A stretch of DNA of 64,000 nucleotides. Source: Mycoplana rhizolycopersici (lineage in GTDB: Bacteria > Pseudomonadota > Alphaproteobacteria > Rhizobiales > Rhizobiaceae). Of this stretch, positions 17,174 to 26,892 are shown piece after piece. The position numbers were made by a program, and so were the translations under genes. A model generated the notes under the pieces. The model ran no database searches. It was not told where the DNA came from and saw only the letters and a program-made list of their open reading frames with translations. The stretch is from the NCBI RefSeq assembly GCF_013378445.1, contig NZ_JABXYK010000005.1, positions 1 to 64,000 on the forward strand, given 5' to 3'. Each line of letters begins with the position of its first letter. The first letter of the stretch is position 1.

Positions 17174-18667
17174 CTAGCCCGCGCTCAACGTCCGGCGCAC
17201 CGCGTCCTTCCATCCGGCAACCTTGGTCTGGCGGACCGCCTCGTCCATATGCGGTTCGAAGCGGCGATCACGCGCCCAGGAGCGGGCGATGCCCTCCCGG
17301 TCCGGCCAGACGCCGGCACGCTGGCCGGCAAGCCAGGCAGCACCCAGCGCCGTCGTCTCCAGAATGGTGGGACGATCGACGGGCGCGTCCAGGATGTCGG
17401 CGAGCCGCTGCATCGTCCAGTCCGAGGCCACCATGCCGCCGTCGACGCGCAGGACCGTGCCGCCTGCGCCATTGGCCCAGTCGCCCCGCATCGCCTCCAG
17501 CAGGTCGCGGGTCTGGAAGCAGACGGCCTCCAGCGCCGCGCGCGCGAATTCGGCAGGCCCGGTGCCGCGCGTCATCCCATAAATCGCCGCGCGCGCCTCG
17601 GCGTCCCAGTGCGGCGCACCGAGCCCGGTGAAGGCCGGCACGAGATAGACCGCCTGCATCGGATCCGCCTTGGCGGCAAGCTCGCTCGCCTCGGACGCGG
17701 TCCCGATGATCTTTAATCCGTCGCGCAGCCACTGCACCGCGGCCCCCGCGATGAAGATCGAGCCCTCGAGTGCATAGGTCGTCTCGCCGTCCAGCCGGTA
17801 AGCGATGGTCGTCAACAGCCGGTTCTTCGAAGGTACCCTGTCCTTGCCGGTGTTCAGCAGGGCGAAGCAGCCGGTGCCGTAGGTGGATTTCATCATGCCA
17901 GGCTCGAAACAGGCCTGGCCGATCGTCGCCGCCTGCTGGTCGCCGGCAACACCGAGAATCGCCACTTCCGCCCCCAGATGCGATCGCTCGGTGACGCCGA
18001 AGTCGGCCGCGCAGTCGCGCACCTCCGGCAGCAGCGCCCTGGGCACGTTGAGAATTCCGAGCAGTTCGTCGTCCCAAGCGTTGGCCGCGATGTCGTACAT
18101 CAGCGTGCGGCTGGCATTGGTCGCATCGGTGAGGAAGGAGCGGCCGCCGGTGAGCCGCCAGATGAGGAAGGTATCGACGGTGCCGAAGCAGAGTTCACCG
18201 CGCGCGGCACGCTCACGTGCGCCGTCCACGTGATCGAGGATCCAGGCAAGCTTGGTGCCGGAGAAATAGGGGTCGAGCAGCAGCCCGGTCTTGCGGGTGA
18301 AAAGCTCTTCGAGCCCCTGCCGTTTCAGTTCGTCGCAGCGTTCGGCGGTCCGTCGGTCCTGCCAGACGATGGCGTTGTGTACCGGCCGGCCGGTATCGCG
18401 ATCCCACACCACGACGGTCTCGCGCTGGTTGGTGATGCCGATGGCCGCAAGGTCCGATGCACCGATGCCCGCCTGCTCGAGCGCCACGCGCGCCGACCAG
18501 ATGACGCTTTCCCAGATGTCCTCGGGATTGTGCTCCACCCAGCCGGAGCGGGGGAAGATCTGCGGAAACTCGCGCTGACCGACGCCCGCCACCTTCTGGC
18601 TTTCGTCGAACACGATCGCCCGGCTCGAGGTCGTGCCCTGGTCGATCGCGAGAATGTAGCCACCCAT
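17174..18667 (-). CDS. glpK: Glycerol kinase
   Basis: Phosphorylates glycerol to sn-glycerol-3-phosphate using ATP. It has 497 residues, the normal family length. The FGGY-family start [20 protein letters not shown] carries the ATP-phosphate motif DQGTTSSR; the FGGY signature appears as [20 protein letters not shown], and [17 protein letters not shown] is near the C-terminus. ATG 18667 is preceded by GGGGAGG at good spacing. It diverges from bdhA across 227 bp. No glpD or glpF is adjacent, so the operon differs from the enteric one. Confidence 0.96.
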   Translation of the reverse strand: MGGYILAIDQGTTSSRAIVFDESQKVAGVGQREFPQIFPRSGWVEHNPEDIWESVIWSARVALEQAGIGASDLAAIGITNQRETVVVWDRDTGRPVHNAIVWQDRRTAERCDELKRQGLEELFTRKTGLLLDPYFSGTKLAWILDHVDGARERAARGELCFGTVDTFLIWRLTGGRSFLTDATNASRTLMYDIAANAWDDELLGILNVPRALLPEVRDCAADFGVTERSHLGAEVAILGVAGDQQAATIGQACFEPGMMKSTYGTGCFALLNTGKDRVPSKNRLLTTIAYRLDGETTYALEGSIFIAGAAVQWLRDGLKIIGTASEASELAAKADPMQAVYLVPAFTGLGAPHWDAEARAAIYGMTRGTGPAEFARAALEAVCFQTRDLLEAMRGDWANGAGGTVLRVDGGMVASDWTMQRLADILDAPVDRPTILETTALGAAWLAGQRAGVWPDREGIARSWARDRRFEPHMDEAVRQTKVAGWKDAVRRTLSAG

Positions 18668-18894
18668 GAAAATCCTCCCCGATAGCTGCGGCCGCTCCCC
18701 AGGGCGTTTACCCTCGGCCTTCGGAATCATCATTACGACATGAAAACGAATGTCAAAAGAAAATAAAACGCAAATCACACCGCACACCCAGGTCCCAAAA
18801 GCCGATTGCGCCGCCCCGTTCTTTGCGCGTAGGCTGGCATTGATGCGGTGCGCCGGGAGTGTCGCGCATTGCAACGACAGGGAGAAGGCCAGAG

Positions 18895-19668
18895 ATGAAG
18901 ACAGCCGTCGTTACCGGCTCCACCAGCGGCATCGGGCTTGCGATCGCGACCGCTTTCGCCGAGGGCGGTGCCAACGTCGTCCTCAACGGACTGGGCGATC
19001 CCGCCGAGATCGAGACGATCCGAAAGCGGCTCGCCGAAAGCGGCGGCGGCAAGGTGAGCTATCACCCGGCCGACATGACGAAGCCTGCGGAAATTGCCGA
19101 CATGATCGAGACCGCAGCCGGCGAATTCGGTGGCGTCGACATCCTTGTCAACAATGCCGGCATCCAGCACGTCGAGAAGATCGAGGATTTCCCCGTCGAG
19201 AAGTGGGACCAGATCATCGCCATCAACCTGTCGAGCTCGTTCCACACCATCCGGGCGGCAATCCCCGGCATGAAGGCCAGGGGCTGGGGGCGAGTGATCA
19301 ACATCGCCTCGGCCCACGGGCTGGTCGCCTCACCGTTCAAGTCGGCCTACGTGGCCGCAAAGCATGGTATCATGGGGCTGACAAAGGCTGTGGCACTCGA
19401 AGTCGCCGACCAGGGCATCACCGTCAACGCCATTTGCCCGGGCTACGTTCTGACGCCGCTGGTCGAGAAGCAGATCCCCGACACCGCGCGCGCGCGCGGC
19501 ATCACCGAGGCGCAGGTGAAGTCGGACGTCATGCTGAAGTTCCAGCCGACCAAGGAATTCGTTTCCGTCGACGAGGTCGCCGCGGCCGCCGTCTATCTTG
19601 CGAGCGATGCCGCCCGCTCCGTCACCGGAACGCACATTTCCATCGACGGCGGCTGGACCGCCCAATAA
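18895..19668 (+). CDS. bdhA: 3-hydroxybutyrate dehydrogenase
   Basis: NAD-dependent short-chain dehydrogenase of 257 residues that oxidises D-3-hydroxybutyrate to acetoacetate during PHB breakdown. The TGSTSGIG cofactor loop, NNAGIQHV, the catalytic Ser region ([12 protein letters not shown]), YVAAKHG and the substrate-loop segment [14 protein letters not shown] are all typical of BdhA. ATG 18895 has GGAGAAGG upstream. xdhA follows after 29 bp. The order bdhA-xdhA-xdhB is, from memory, also found in S. meliloti, where the genes form one operon, so cotranscription is likely. Confidence 0.95.
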   Translation: MKTAVVTGSTSGIGLAIATAFAEGGANVVLNGLGDPAEIETIRKRLAESGGGKVSYHPADMTKPAEIADMIETAAGEFGGVDILVNNAGIQHVEKIEDFPVEKWDQIIAINLSSSFHTIRAAIPGMKARGWGRVINIASAHGLVASPFKSAYVAAKHGIMGLTKAVALEVADQGITVNAICPGYVLTPLVEKQIPDTARARGITEAQVKSDVMLKFQPTKEFVSVDEVAAAAVYLASDAARSVTGTHISIDGGWTAQ

Positions 19669-19697
19669 GCAGCGAAGATCGAGGCAAAGGAAGACGC

Positions 19698-21170
19698 ATG
19701 CAGCAGACGGGTCGTATCCGCCTCATCCTCAACGATGAAGATATCGTCCTCGACGATGTGCCCGCGACCGGCACGCTCCTGGACTGGCTGCGCCTGCGCC
19801 GGCGGCTGACCGGCACGAAGGAAGGCTGCGCTGAAGGCGACTGCGGCGCCTGCACCGTGCTCGTCGGGCGCCTCCTGGACGGCGACCTCGTCTACGAGAG
19901 CGTGAACGCCTGCATCCGGCTGCTCGGCTCGTTGAACGCCACCCATGTCGTCACCGTCGAGCATCTCGCCGCCCCCGACGGCGCCCTGCATCCCGTGCAG
20001 CAGGCGCTGGTCGACCATCACGGCTCGCAATGCGGCTTCTGCACGCCGGGTTTCGTCATGTCGCTCTACGGCCTGTGGCTCGCCAGCGACCGGCCCGGCC
20101 GGCCGGAGATCGAGAAGGCACTGCAGGGCAATCTCTGTCGCTGCACCGGCTACGAGCCGATCGTGGCCGCCGCCGAGGCCGTCGCGGCCACCCGTCCGAG
20201 CGCCGTCTTCGACCCGATCGAGCGCACCCGCGCGGATGTGAAGGAAAAGCTTGCAGCGCTCGCACCGCGCCAGACGATCCGGATGGGCGAGGTCGGCAAC
20301 CGCGTCGTCATACCCGCCGACGTCGGCGCGCTTGCCGAGGTGCTTGCGGCAGAACCGAAGGCGACGCTGGTCGCCGGCTGCACCGATGTCGGGCTCTGGG
20401 TGACCAAGCAGATGCGCGCGCTGGATCCCGTCGTCTTCATCAATCACCTGCAGGAACTGCAGGCGATCGAACGCAGCGACGGTGGGCTGACGATCGGCGC
20501 AGGCGTCACCTATACGCAGGCCTTTGCCGCGCTCTGCGAGATGGTTCCGGCGCTGCGGCCGCTGATCGACCGCATTGGCGGCGCGCAGGTGCGCAACATG
20601 GGCACGATCGGCGGCAACATCGCCAACGGCTCGCCGATCGGCGACACCCCGCCTCCGCTCATAGCCCTTGGCGCCACCCTCGCCTTGCGCGCCACCGCCG
20701 GGCGCCGCGAACTGCCGCTGGAGGACTATTTCATCGAATACGGCCGGCAGGACCGCCGACCCGGCGAGTTCGTCGAAAGCCTGTTCGTCCCGGCGCCGGC
20801 TGCCGACGACCGCTTCGCCGTCTACAAGCTTTCCAAACGCCGCGACGAGGACATTTCGGCGCTCTGCGGCGCCTTCCGCATCGCACTCGACCACGCCGGC
20901 ACCGTTACCTATGCCCGCCTCTGTTTCGGTGGCATGGCCGGCACGCCGAAGCGGGCGACGCATGTCGAGGCGGCCCTCAGGGGCAAGCCGTGGACGGAAG
21001 CGACCATTGTTGCTGCCGCCATGGCCTTCGAGCAGGATTACACGCCCCTGAGCGACTGGCGCGCCACCGCCGCCTACCGCATGCTGGCGGCAAGAAACCT
21101 CCTGATGCGGTTCTATCTGGAAACGACGGGAGAGACGGCGCAGCTGCACCGCTTCGAGGAGGTGGCGTGA
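19698..21170 (+). CDS. xdhA: Xanthine dehydrogenase small subunit (2Fe-2S/FAD)
   Basis: Electron-transfer subunit of about 490 residues. Two [2Fe-2S] clusters are marked by CAEGDCGACTVLVG and by CGFCTPGF with GNLCRCTGYEPI; the FAD-binding domain has LVAGCTDVGLWVTKQ and MGTIGGNIANGSPIGDTPP. It pairs with XdhB to oxidise hypoxanthine and xanthine to urate. It lies 29 bp after bdhA, with AAAGGAAG before ATG 19698. The downstream gap to xdhB (286 bp) is unusually long because a 112-bp palindromic element is inserted there. Confidence 0.95.
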   Translation: MQQTGRIRLILNDEDIVLDDVPATGTLLDWLRLRRRLTGTKEGCAEGDCGACTVLVGRLLDGDLVYESVNACIRLLGSLNATHVVTVEHLAAPDGALHPVQQALVDHHGSQCGFCTPGFVMSLYGLWLASDRPGRPEIEKALQGNLCRCTGYEPIVAAAEAVAATRPSAVFDPIERTRADVKEKLAALAPRQTIRMGEVGNRVVIPADVGALAEVLAAEPKATLVAGCTDVGLWVTKQMRALDPVVFINHLQELQAIERSDGGLTIGAGVTYTQAFAALCEMVPALRPLIDRIGGAQVRNMGTIGGNIANGSPIGDTPPPLIALGATLALRATAGRRELPLEDYFIEYGRQDRRPGEFVESLFVPAPAADDRFAVYKLSKRRDEDISALCGAFRIALDHAGTVTYARLCFGGMAGTPKRATHVEAALRGKPWTEATIVAAAMAFEQDYTPLSDWRATAAYRMLAARNLLMRFYLETTGETAQLHRFEEVA

Positions 21171-21258
21171 TGGCCGGACGCACCGCGGATAGACCCTTCG
21201 TATCACCGTATGGCCGTGAACCGGCTCAGCCGGCGCTCCTTCGCAAGCGCCGAGAATT

Positions 21259-21370
21259 GCCCCTCACCTTAACCCTCTCCGCGCAAGCGGTGATAGCTGA
21301 ACGGAGACGTTGCGCACCCCGCCCTTCTCCCCGCCTGCGGGGAAAAGGTGGCGGTAGGCGGATGAGGGGC
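21259..21370. repeat. 112-bp palindromic element with 8-bp terminal inverted repeats
   Basis: GCCCCTCA (21259-21266) and TGAGGGGC (21363-21370) bound a segment containing a strong hairpin, CCCCGC/GCGGGG at 21329-21342 extended outward with one mismatch. Elements with this look (CCCCTCACC... and ...GGTGAGGGG around a CCCCGC hairpin) recur between genes in Rhizobiaceae, so I take it as a non-autonomous dispersed repeat. It sits inside the xdhA-xdhB gap and does not code for a protein; it could affect readthrough or mRNA stability. Confidence 0.6.
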
Positions 21371-21456
21371 GGCCCGCATGAAAGCCGGTGGACAGCGTTG
21401 AAGACATGCTCCTCATGGCATCGCCGATGGGATGAAAAAGCCGGAGGTGCATGCTG

Positions 21457-23793
21457 ATGGACAAGTCCGCCTTCGAGGAACGCAAGACGATCTCAGCCCC
21501 GATGCACGCGTCGCTGCGGCACGACAGTGCCCACAAGCATGTCGCCGGCAGCGCCGATTATATCGACGACATGCCCGAGCCTGAGGGTACGCTGCATGCC
21601 GCCCTTGGCATGAGCGACCGGGCGCATGCTGAAATCGTCTCGATGGACCTCTCCGCCGTCCGCACAGCCCCCGGCGTCGTCTGGGTGATGACCGGGGCGG
21701 ACGTGCCGGGCCACAACGACATCAGCCCGACCGGCCGCCATGACGAGCCGGTGCTGGCGGAAGGCCGGGTCGAGTTCCACGGCCAGCCGGTCTTCGCGGT
21801 GATCGCCGAAAGCCGCGAGGCCGCGCGAAAGGCAGCGCGACTGGCTAAGATCGAATACCGCGACCTGCCGCACTGGACGGAAGTGACGGATACGCTGGAG
21901 AATGGCGCGACGCTTGTCACCGATCCGCTGACGCTGTCGCGCGGCGATGCCGATGCGGCCCTTGCCGCCTCCCCCCGCACCATCTCGGGCGAAATGCGCA
22001 TCGGCGGCCAGGACCATTTCTATCTCGAGGGCCATATCGCGCTCGCAATCCCCGGCGAGGACGACGATGTCACCGTCTGGTCCTCCACCCAGCATCCGAG
22101 CGAGGTGCAGCACATGGTCGGCCATGCGCTGGGCGTTCCCTCCAATGCGGTGACGGTGCAGGTGCGCCGCATGGGCGGCGGCTTCGGCGGCAAGGAAACG
22201 CAGTCGAACCAGTTCGCGGCGATCGCCGCGATTGCTGCCAAGAAGCTGAAGCGCGCGGTGAAATTCCGCCCCGACCGCGACGAGGACATGACGACCACCG
22301 GCAAGCGCCACGACTTCCTCGTCGCCTACGAGACCGGCTTCGACGAAGAGGGACGCATCCAGGCGGTCAAGGCGAACTACGCCGCCCGCTGCGGTTTCTC
22401 CTCCGACCTGTCCGGCCCCGTGACCGACCGCGCGCTGTTCCACGCCGACAACGCCTATTTCTATCCGAATGTCCGGCTGACCTCCCAGCCGCTGAAGACG
22501 AACACCGTCTCCAACACCGCCTTCCGCGGCTTCGGCGGCCCGCAGGGCATGGTCGGCGGCGAGCGCATCATCGAGGAGATCGCCTACGCGCTGGGCAAGG
22601 ACCCGCTGGAAATCCGCAAGGCCAATTTCTACGGCGAGCCAGGCTCAGACCGCGTACTCACCCCCTATCACCAGCCGGTGGAGGACAACATCGTCGCCCG
22701 GATTGTCGACGAACTGGATCACTCATCGGACTATAAGGCGCGTCGCAGGGCCATCATCGACTTCAACGCCAAAAGCCGTGTCATCCGCAAGGGCATCGCG
22801 CTGACGCCGGTGAAGTTCGGCATATCCTTCACCGCCACCTGGTACAATCAGGCCGGCGCGCTCGTGCATGTCTACCAGGACGGCTCGATCCACCTGAACC
22901 ACGGCGGCACCGAGATGGGCCAGGGCCTGTTCACCAAGGTGGCGCAGGTGCTGGCCGACGCCTTCCAGGTGGACATCGCAACGGTGAAGATCACCGCGAC
23001 GACGACGGCCAAGGTGCCGAATACGTCGGCCACCGCCGCCTCTTCAGGCTCCGACCTGAACGGCATGGCCGCCTTTGATGCCGCCCGGCAGATCAAGGAG
23101 CGGCTGGTGGCCTTTGCGGCCGAAAAGTGGGGCGTCTCGCCCGACGACGTCGCCTTCGTGCCGCATCATGTGCGCATCGGCGAGACACTCGTGCCGTTCG
23201 CCGATTTCATCAAGCAGGCCTACATGGCGCGCGTACAACTGTCGGCCGCGGGCTTCTACAAGACGCCGAAGATCCACTGGGACCGCGCGAAGGGCATGGG
23301 CTCGCCCTTCTACTATTTCGCCTATGGCGCCGCCGTCTCCGAGGTCTCGATCGACACGTTGACCGGCGAGTACCAGGTCGATCGCGTCGACATCCTCCAC
23401 GACGTCGGCCGGTCGCTGAACCCGGCGATCGACAAGGGCCAGGTCGAAGGCGCCTTCGTGCAGGGCATGGGCTGGCTGACGACGGAGGAACTCTGGTGGG
23501 ACGACAAGGGCCGGCTGCGCACGCACGCGCCCTCCACCTACAAGATCCCGCTCGCCTCCGATCGCCCGAAGATCTTCAACGTGCGTCTTGCCGAATGGTC
23601 GGAAAACGCGGAGCCGACGATCGGCCGCTCCAAGGCCGTCGGCGAACCGCCCTTCATGCTGGCGATCTCGGTGCTGGAAGCACTGTCGATGGCCGTGGCA
23701 AGCGTGGCGGATTACCGGCACTGCCCGCGGCTGGACGCGCCTGCGACGCCGGAGCGGGTGCTGATGGCGGTGGAGCGGCTGCGCGGCATGTGA
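21457..23793 (+). CDS. xdhB: Xanthine dehydrogenase large subunit (molybdopterin)
   Basis: Molybdenum-cofactor subunit of 778 residues. Motifs include RMGGGFGGKETQ, AFRGFGGPQG, the cofactor-contact segment GGTEMGQGLFTK and the catalytic Glu730 in VGEPPFML. ATG 21457 stands nine bases after GGAGG; ATG 21451 is only three bases away and is less likely. Xanthine dehydrogenases need XdhC to insert the sulfurated cofactor, and no xdhC follows here. The enzyme forms the urate that PuuD, encoded 1.9 kb downstream, consumes. Confidence 0.95.
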   Translation: MDKSAFEERKTISAPMHASLRHDSAHKHVAGSADYIDDMPEPEGTLHAALGMSDRAHAEIVSMDLSAVRTAPGVVWVMTGADVPGHNDISPTGRHDEPVLAEGRVEFHGQPVFAVIAESREAARKAARLAKIEYRDLPHWTEVTDTLENGATLVTDPLTLSRGDADAALAASPRTISGEMRIGGQDHFYLEGHIALAIPGEDDDVTVWSSTQHPSEVQHMVGHALGVPSNAVTVQVRRMGGGFGGKETQSNQFAAIAAIAAKKLKRAVKFRPDRDEDMTTTGKRHDFLVAYETGFDEEGRIQAVKANYAARCGFSSDLSGPVTDRALFHADNAYFYPNVRLTSQPLKTNTVSNTAFRGFGGPQGMVGGERIIEEIAYALGKDPLEIRKANFYGEPGSDRVLTPYHQPVEDNIVARIVDELDHSSDYKARRRAIIDFNAKSRVIRKGIALTPVKFGISFTATWYNQAGALVHVYQDGSIHLNHGGTEMGQGLFTKVAQVLADAFQVDIATVKITATTTAKVPNTSATAASSGSDLNGMAAFDAARQIKERLVAFAAEKWGVSPDDVAFVPHHVRIGETLVPFADFIKQAYMARVQLSAAGFYKTPKIHWDRAKGMGSPFYYFAYGAAVSEVSIDTLTGEYQVDRVDILHDVGRSLNPAIDKGQVEGAFVQGMGWLTTEELWWDDKGRLRTHAPSTYKIPLASDRPKIFNVRLAEWSENAEPTIGRSKAVGEPPFMLAISVLEALSMAVASVADYRHCPRLDAPATPERVLMAVERLRGM

Positions 23794-23863
23794 CGCCGCG
23801 GCGCTCGCACTCGCCAAAGGTAGGCTGCAGGTTCAGCTAGGTGACGGAGGAAGGTTCCGCGCG

Positions 23864-23890
23864 AAAAAGTGCCCGGCGCTGTGGCCGGGC
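23864..23890 (-). terminator. Rho-independent terminator after the PRC-barrel gene
   Basis: On the minus strand GCCCGGC, a 6-nt loop and GCCGGGC form a perfect 7-bp stem, followed after two bases by TTTTT. It sits 46 bp past the stop of the PRC-barrel gene and faces the end of xdhB. Confidence 0.7.
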
Positions 23891-23936
23891 TCTGCGCATT
23901 CTGTCCGGGCATTCAGTTGAGTGGCGATGCTCCGGC

Positions 23937-24233
23937 TCAGTGGTGATGCTCGGGCATCTCCTTGAGCTGGTCCTTCGTCCAGCTGGTGACGGCGTGGACT
24001 TCGCCGTCCTCGTCGCGCATGAATTCGAGATCGCTGAGCGGAACCGCCACCGGCTTCGCTCCGATTCCAAGGAAACCGCCGACATCGATGATCGCGGTAC
24101 CGGAAGCGCCCGTGCCATGGACATGGTCCAGCTTGCCGACCTTGTGGTCGTCGGCTCCGTAGATCGTCGCGCCTTCGAGGACTTCGGGCGTGAGTTCCGC
24201 AACGCCAAGTCGAACGTGTTGGGTGTGATCCAT
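23937..24233 (-). CDS. PRC-barrel domain protein
   Basis: Small cytosolic protein of 98 residues. The PRC-barrel core is visible: GATIYGADDHKVGKLDHVHG, then VGGFLGIGAKPVAVPLSDLEF, with a charged, His-rich tail (MPEHHH). PRC-barrel proteins bind RNA or partners and are often stress-induced in rhizobia. ATG 24233 is preceded by GGAGG. A longer relative at 30639 sits on the other side of the purine cluster and shares the GGFLGIG core. Function unknown. Confidence 0.85.
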   Translation of the reverse strand: MDHTQHVRLGVAELTPEVLEGATIYGADDHKVGKLDHVHGTGASGTAIIDVGGFLGIGAKPVAVPLSDLEFMRDEDGEVHAVTSWTKDQLKEMPEHHH

Positions 24234-24346
24234 TTTTCTGATCCTCCATGTTGGATGCACGACCCTAACCACGCGCGAGGCCGATTGTTCCAACGCCGGA
24301 AGACGAAGTGGCTGGCGTCGGAAGAGCAGCCCCACCACTGCCAGGC

Positions 24347-24559
24347 TCAATAGCTTTCGCCGCGATACCGATCACGCCCGTCGAGCAGTCCGATGTCGCG
24401 TTTCAGGTGATCCGGCATCGTCTCCGGATCGAGCCTTGGAACGCGGGTACCGAGCGAGGGCATCAGCGCGTCGACGATCGCGCGCACCCACCAGTCGAAC
24501 GGTGCGGGGAGCGGGTCTCGGGTGGAGGCAGATTCGCGGGCGAGATCGGGGCAGGTCAT
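24347..24559 (-). CDS. Small protein with DUF1127-like C-terminus
   Basis: A 70-residue protein of unknown function. Its C-terminal segment PDHLKRDIGLLDGRDRYRG resembles the LxRDIGL motif of the DUF1127/YjiS small proteins, several of which affect RNA turnover and phosphate metabolism in Agrobacterium and Rhodobacter. The middle is hydrophobic and proline-rich. ATG 24559 has GAGGTG upstream at six bases. It lies upstream of the PRC-barrel gene, with the LysR gene divergent. Confidence 0.6.
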   Translation of the reverse strand: MTCPDLARESASTRDPLPAPFDWWVRAIVDALMPSLGTRVPRLDPETMPDHLKRDIGLLDGRDRYRGESY

Positions 24560-24662
24560 AACGACACCTCATGGGTGGTTGTTGAGCATGCTTGCAGTCT
24601 GCGCTCCGAAATGCTCGAATTCCAATCGAACCTTCGTCTGCATGCATCAAGAGAGCTTATCC

Positions 24663-25559
24663 ATGAAGATGGCCCGTCAGTTCCCGTTGAATGCGATGCG
24701 CGTCTTCGACGCCACCGCCCGGCACGCAAGCTTTACCCGCGCCGGCGAGGAGCTCGGCATGACGCAGACGGCCGTCAGCTACCAGATCAAGCTCCTGGAG
24801 GACCTGGTCGGCGAGCCTTTGTTCCTGCGCCGGCCACGTCAGGTCGTGCTGACGGAGATCGGCCAGCGGCTGGCCCCGAAGGTTGCCGAGGCCTTCGCCA
24901 TCCTTGGCGACGCCTTCGCCTCGGTGCTCGAGGATGCCGAGGGGACGCTTGTCATTTCCTCCACCTATACCATCGCGTCCAAATGGCTGGCGCCACATCT
25001 CGGCTCCTTCCATCTGCAAAACCCGGCGGTCGCCGTGCGCCTCCTGACGGACCAGCGTCTGGTCGATTTCTCCCGCGAGGCCGTGGACGTCGCGATCCGC
25101 TATGGTGACGGAAACTGGCCGGGGCTTGCCTGCCACCGCATGATGGAACTGACCTTCACACCGATGCTGAGCCCGAAGCTGGCAGACAGCGTCGGCGGCA
25201 TCGAAAGACCGGAAGACCTGCTGAAGCTGCCGATCTTCGACCCAACGGACCCCTGGTGGGCGCTGTGGTTTGCCGAAGCGGGCGTCCCCGGCGTCGATCT
25301 CGGCGACCGGCCGCACACCTATCTCGGTACGCAGACGCTGGAAGCTGACACCGTCATGGGCGGCCACGGCATCGCCATGCTCAATCCGGAATTTTATGTG
25401 CACGAGGTCGCGCTCGGGCGGCTCTACCAGCCGTTCGACATCGCCTGCACCGACGGCAAGGCCCACTGGCTGGTCTATCCCGAGAGCCGGCGCAACGTCC
25501 CCAAGATCAAGCTGTTTCGCAACTGGCTGCGCTCGGAGCTGCCGACCTTCGTCGATTGA
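24663..25559 (+). CDS. LysR-family transcriptional regulator (GcvA-like)
   Basis: A 298-residue activator or repressor. The N-terminal winged helix-turn-helix (residues 5-65: FPLNAMRVFDATARHASFTR, GMTQTAVSYQIKLLEDLVGE) is GcvA-type. The C-terminal part is the effector-binding domain (WLVYPESRRNVPKIK near the end). ATG 24663 is supported by AAGAGAG upstream. It stands immediately before puuD in the same direction (91 bp), so it is a good candidate regulator of the purine genes, possibly responding to a ureide or purine; this is inferred from position only. Confidence 0.88.
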   Translation: MKMARQFPLNAMRVFDATARHASFTRAGEELGMTQTAVSYQIKLLEDLVGEPLFLRRPRQVVLTEIGQRLAPKVAEAFAILGDAFASVLEDAEGTLVISSTYTIASKWLAPHLGSFHLQNPAVAVRLLTDQRLVDFSREAVDVAIRYGDGNWPGLACHRMMELTFTPMLSPKLADSVGGIERPEDLLKLPIFDPTDPWWALWFAEAGVPGVDLGDRPHTYLGTQTLEADTVMGGHGIAMLNPEFYVHEVALGRLYQPFDIACTDGKAHWLVYPESRRNVPKIKLFRNWLRSELPTFVD

Positions 25560-25650
25560 AGCCATGGCGGTGCGAACCGCAACCGATCCCCTTCCCTCGC
25601 CACGATTTTTTTCGCAATGTGCACGTGCGAACAATCAAGAGGGGCATCGC

Positions 25651-26892
25651 ATGTACGAATACGCCATCGCCTGGGAATGGATCGGCTTTGCCGTGCGCTG
25701 GCTGCATGTGATCACAGCAATCGCCTGGATCGGATCGTCCTTCTACTTTATCGCCCTAGACCTCGGCCTGGTGAAGCGGCCGCACCTGCCGCCCGGCGCC
25801 TATGGCGAAGAGTGGCAGGTTCATGGCGGCGGCTTCTACCACATCCAGAAGTATCTGGTGGCGCCCGCCACCATGCCGGAGCATCTCACCTGGTTCAAAT
25901 GGGAGAGCTACGCCACCTGGCTTTCCGGCTTCGCCATGCTCTGTCTGGTCTACTACGGCGGCGCCGAGCTCTTCCTGATTGACCGACAGGTGCTCGACGT
26001 CTCCGCCACGACGGCGATCCTGATCTCGCTGGCCTCGCTGGCGGCAGGCTGGATCCTCTACGACCTGCTCTGCAAGTCGCCGCTCGGCAAAAATACCTGG
26101 GGGCTGATGATCCTGCTCTATATCCTGCTCGTCGCCATGGCGTGGGGCTACACGCAGGTCTTCACCGGTCGCGCGGCCTTCCTGCATCTCGGGGCGTTCA
26201 CCGCCACCATCATGTCGGCCAACGTCTTCTTCATCATCATACCCAACCAGAAGATTGTCGTTGCCGACCTGATCGCCGGGCGCACCCCGGATCCGAAATA
26301 TGGCGTCATCGCCAAGCAGCGCTCGCTGCACAACAACTACCTGACGCTGCCCGTCATCTTCTTCATGCTGTCGAACCACTATCCGCTGGCCTTTGCGACG
26401 GCCTTCAACTGGATCATTGCAGCGCTGGTCTTCCTGATGGGCGTCACCATCCGCCACTGGTTCAACACCACCCATGCCAGAAAGGGCCGGCCGACCTGGA
26501 CATGGCTTGCCACCGCGATCCTGTTCATCCTGATCATCTGGCTTTCCACCGTGCCCAAGGTTCTGAGCGGCGAGACGGCAAACGCCACCCCGGCTCCGGT
26601 CTTCCAGAAATTTGCGGCAGACGCGCACTTCCCCGCCGCCCGCGACATCATCACCAGCCGGTGCAGCATGTGCCACACATCCGAACCGGTATGGGAAGGC
26701 CTGCGCGCCGCCCCGAAGGACGTGGTGCTGGACAGTGATGCGGCGATCGCAAGCCACGCACGCGAAATCTATTTGCAGGCGGCCCGCAGCCATGCGATGC
26801 CACCGGGCAACCTCACCGGTATCACGCCGGAAGAACGGCAACTGCTGACCGCCTGGTACGAGAGCGCGGTCTCGGAAGGAAACACGCGATGA
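25651..26892 (+). CDS. puuD: Membrane-bound urate hydroxylase PuuD with cytochrome c domain
   Basis: Oxidises urate to 5-hydroxyisourate in the inner membrane and passes electrons to a cytochrome c domain. It has 413 residues. The N-terminus WIGFAVRWLHVITAIAWIGS and further membrane spans up to residue 310 form the DUF989 domain. The C-terminal domain has the heme motif CSMCH (Cys338, Cys341, His342) and a possible Met ligand in HAMPPGN. ATG 25651 follows GAGGGG. Its stop overlaps the guaD start by ATGA. This PuuD type replaces soluble uricase in many alphaproteobacteria. Confidence 0.94.
   Translation: MYEYAIAWEWIGFAVRWLHVITAIAWIGSSFYFIALDLGLVKRPHLPPGAYGEEWQVHGGGFYHIQKYLVAPATMPEHLTWFKWESYATWLSGFAMLCLVYYGGAELFLIDRQVLDVSATTAILISLASLAAGWILYDLLCKSPLGKNTWGLMILLYILLVAMAWGYTQVFTGRAAFLHLGAFTATIMSANVFFIIIPNQKIVVADLIAGRTPDPKYGVIAKQRSLHNNYLTLPVIFFMLSNHYPLAFATAFNWIIAALVFLMGVTIRHWFNTTHARKGRPTWTWLATAILFILIIWLSTVPKVLSGETANATPAPVFQKFAADAHFPAARDIITSRCSMCHTSEPVWEGLRAAPKDVVLDSDAAIASHAREIYLQAARSHAMPPGNLTGITPEERQLLTAWYESAVSEGNTR

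Noticed and set aside
18728-18756. glpK promoter with TTGACA at 18751-18756 (minus strand)
   Set aside because: The -35 is good, but no acceptable -10 lies at 16-18 bp spacing, so I do not list it as a feature.
17174-18874. Longer glpK start at 18874
   Set aside because: GGGGAGG is placed exactly for ATG 18667, where the conserved [12 protein letters not shown] begins.
20030-21457. Alternative frame across xdhA and the palindromic element
   Set aside because: It overlaps XdhA in another frame and reads through the repeat; composition is Arg-rich and motif-free.
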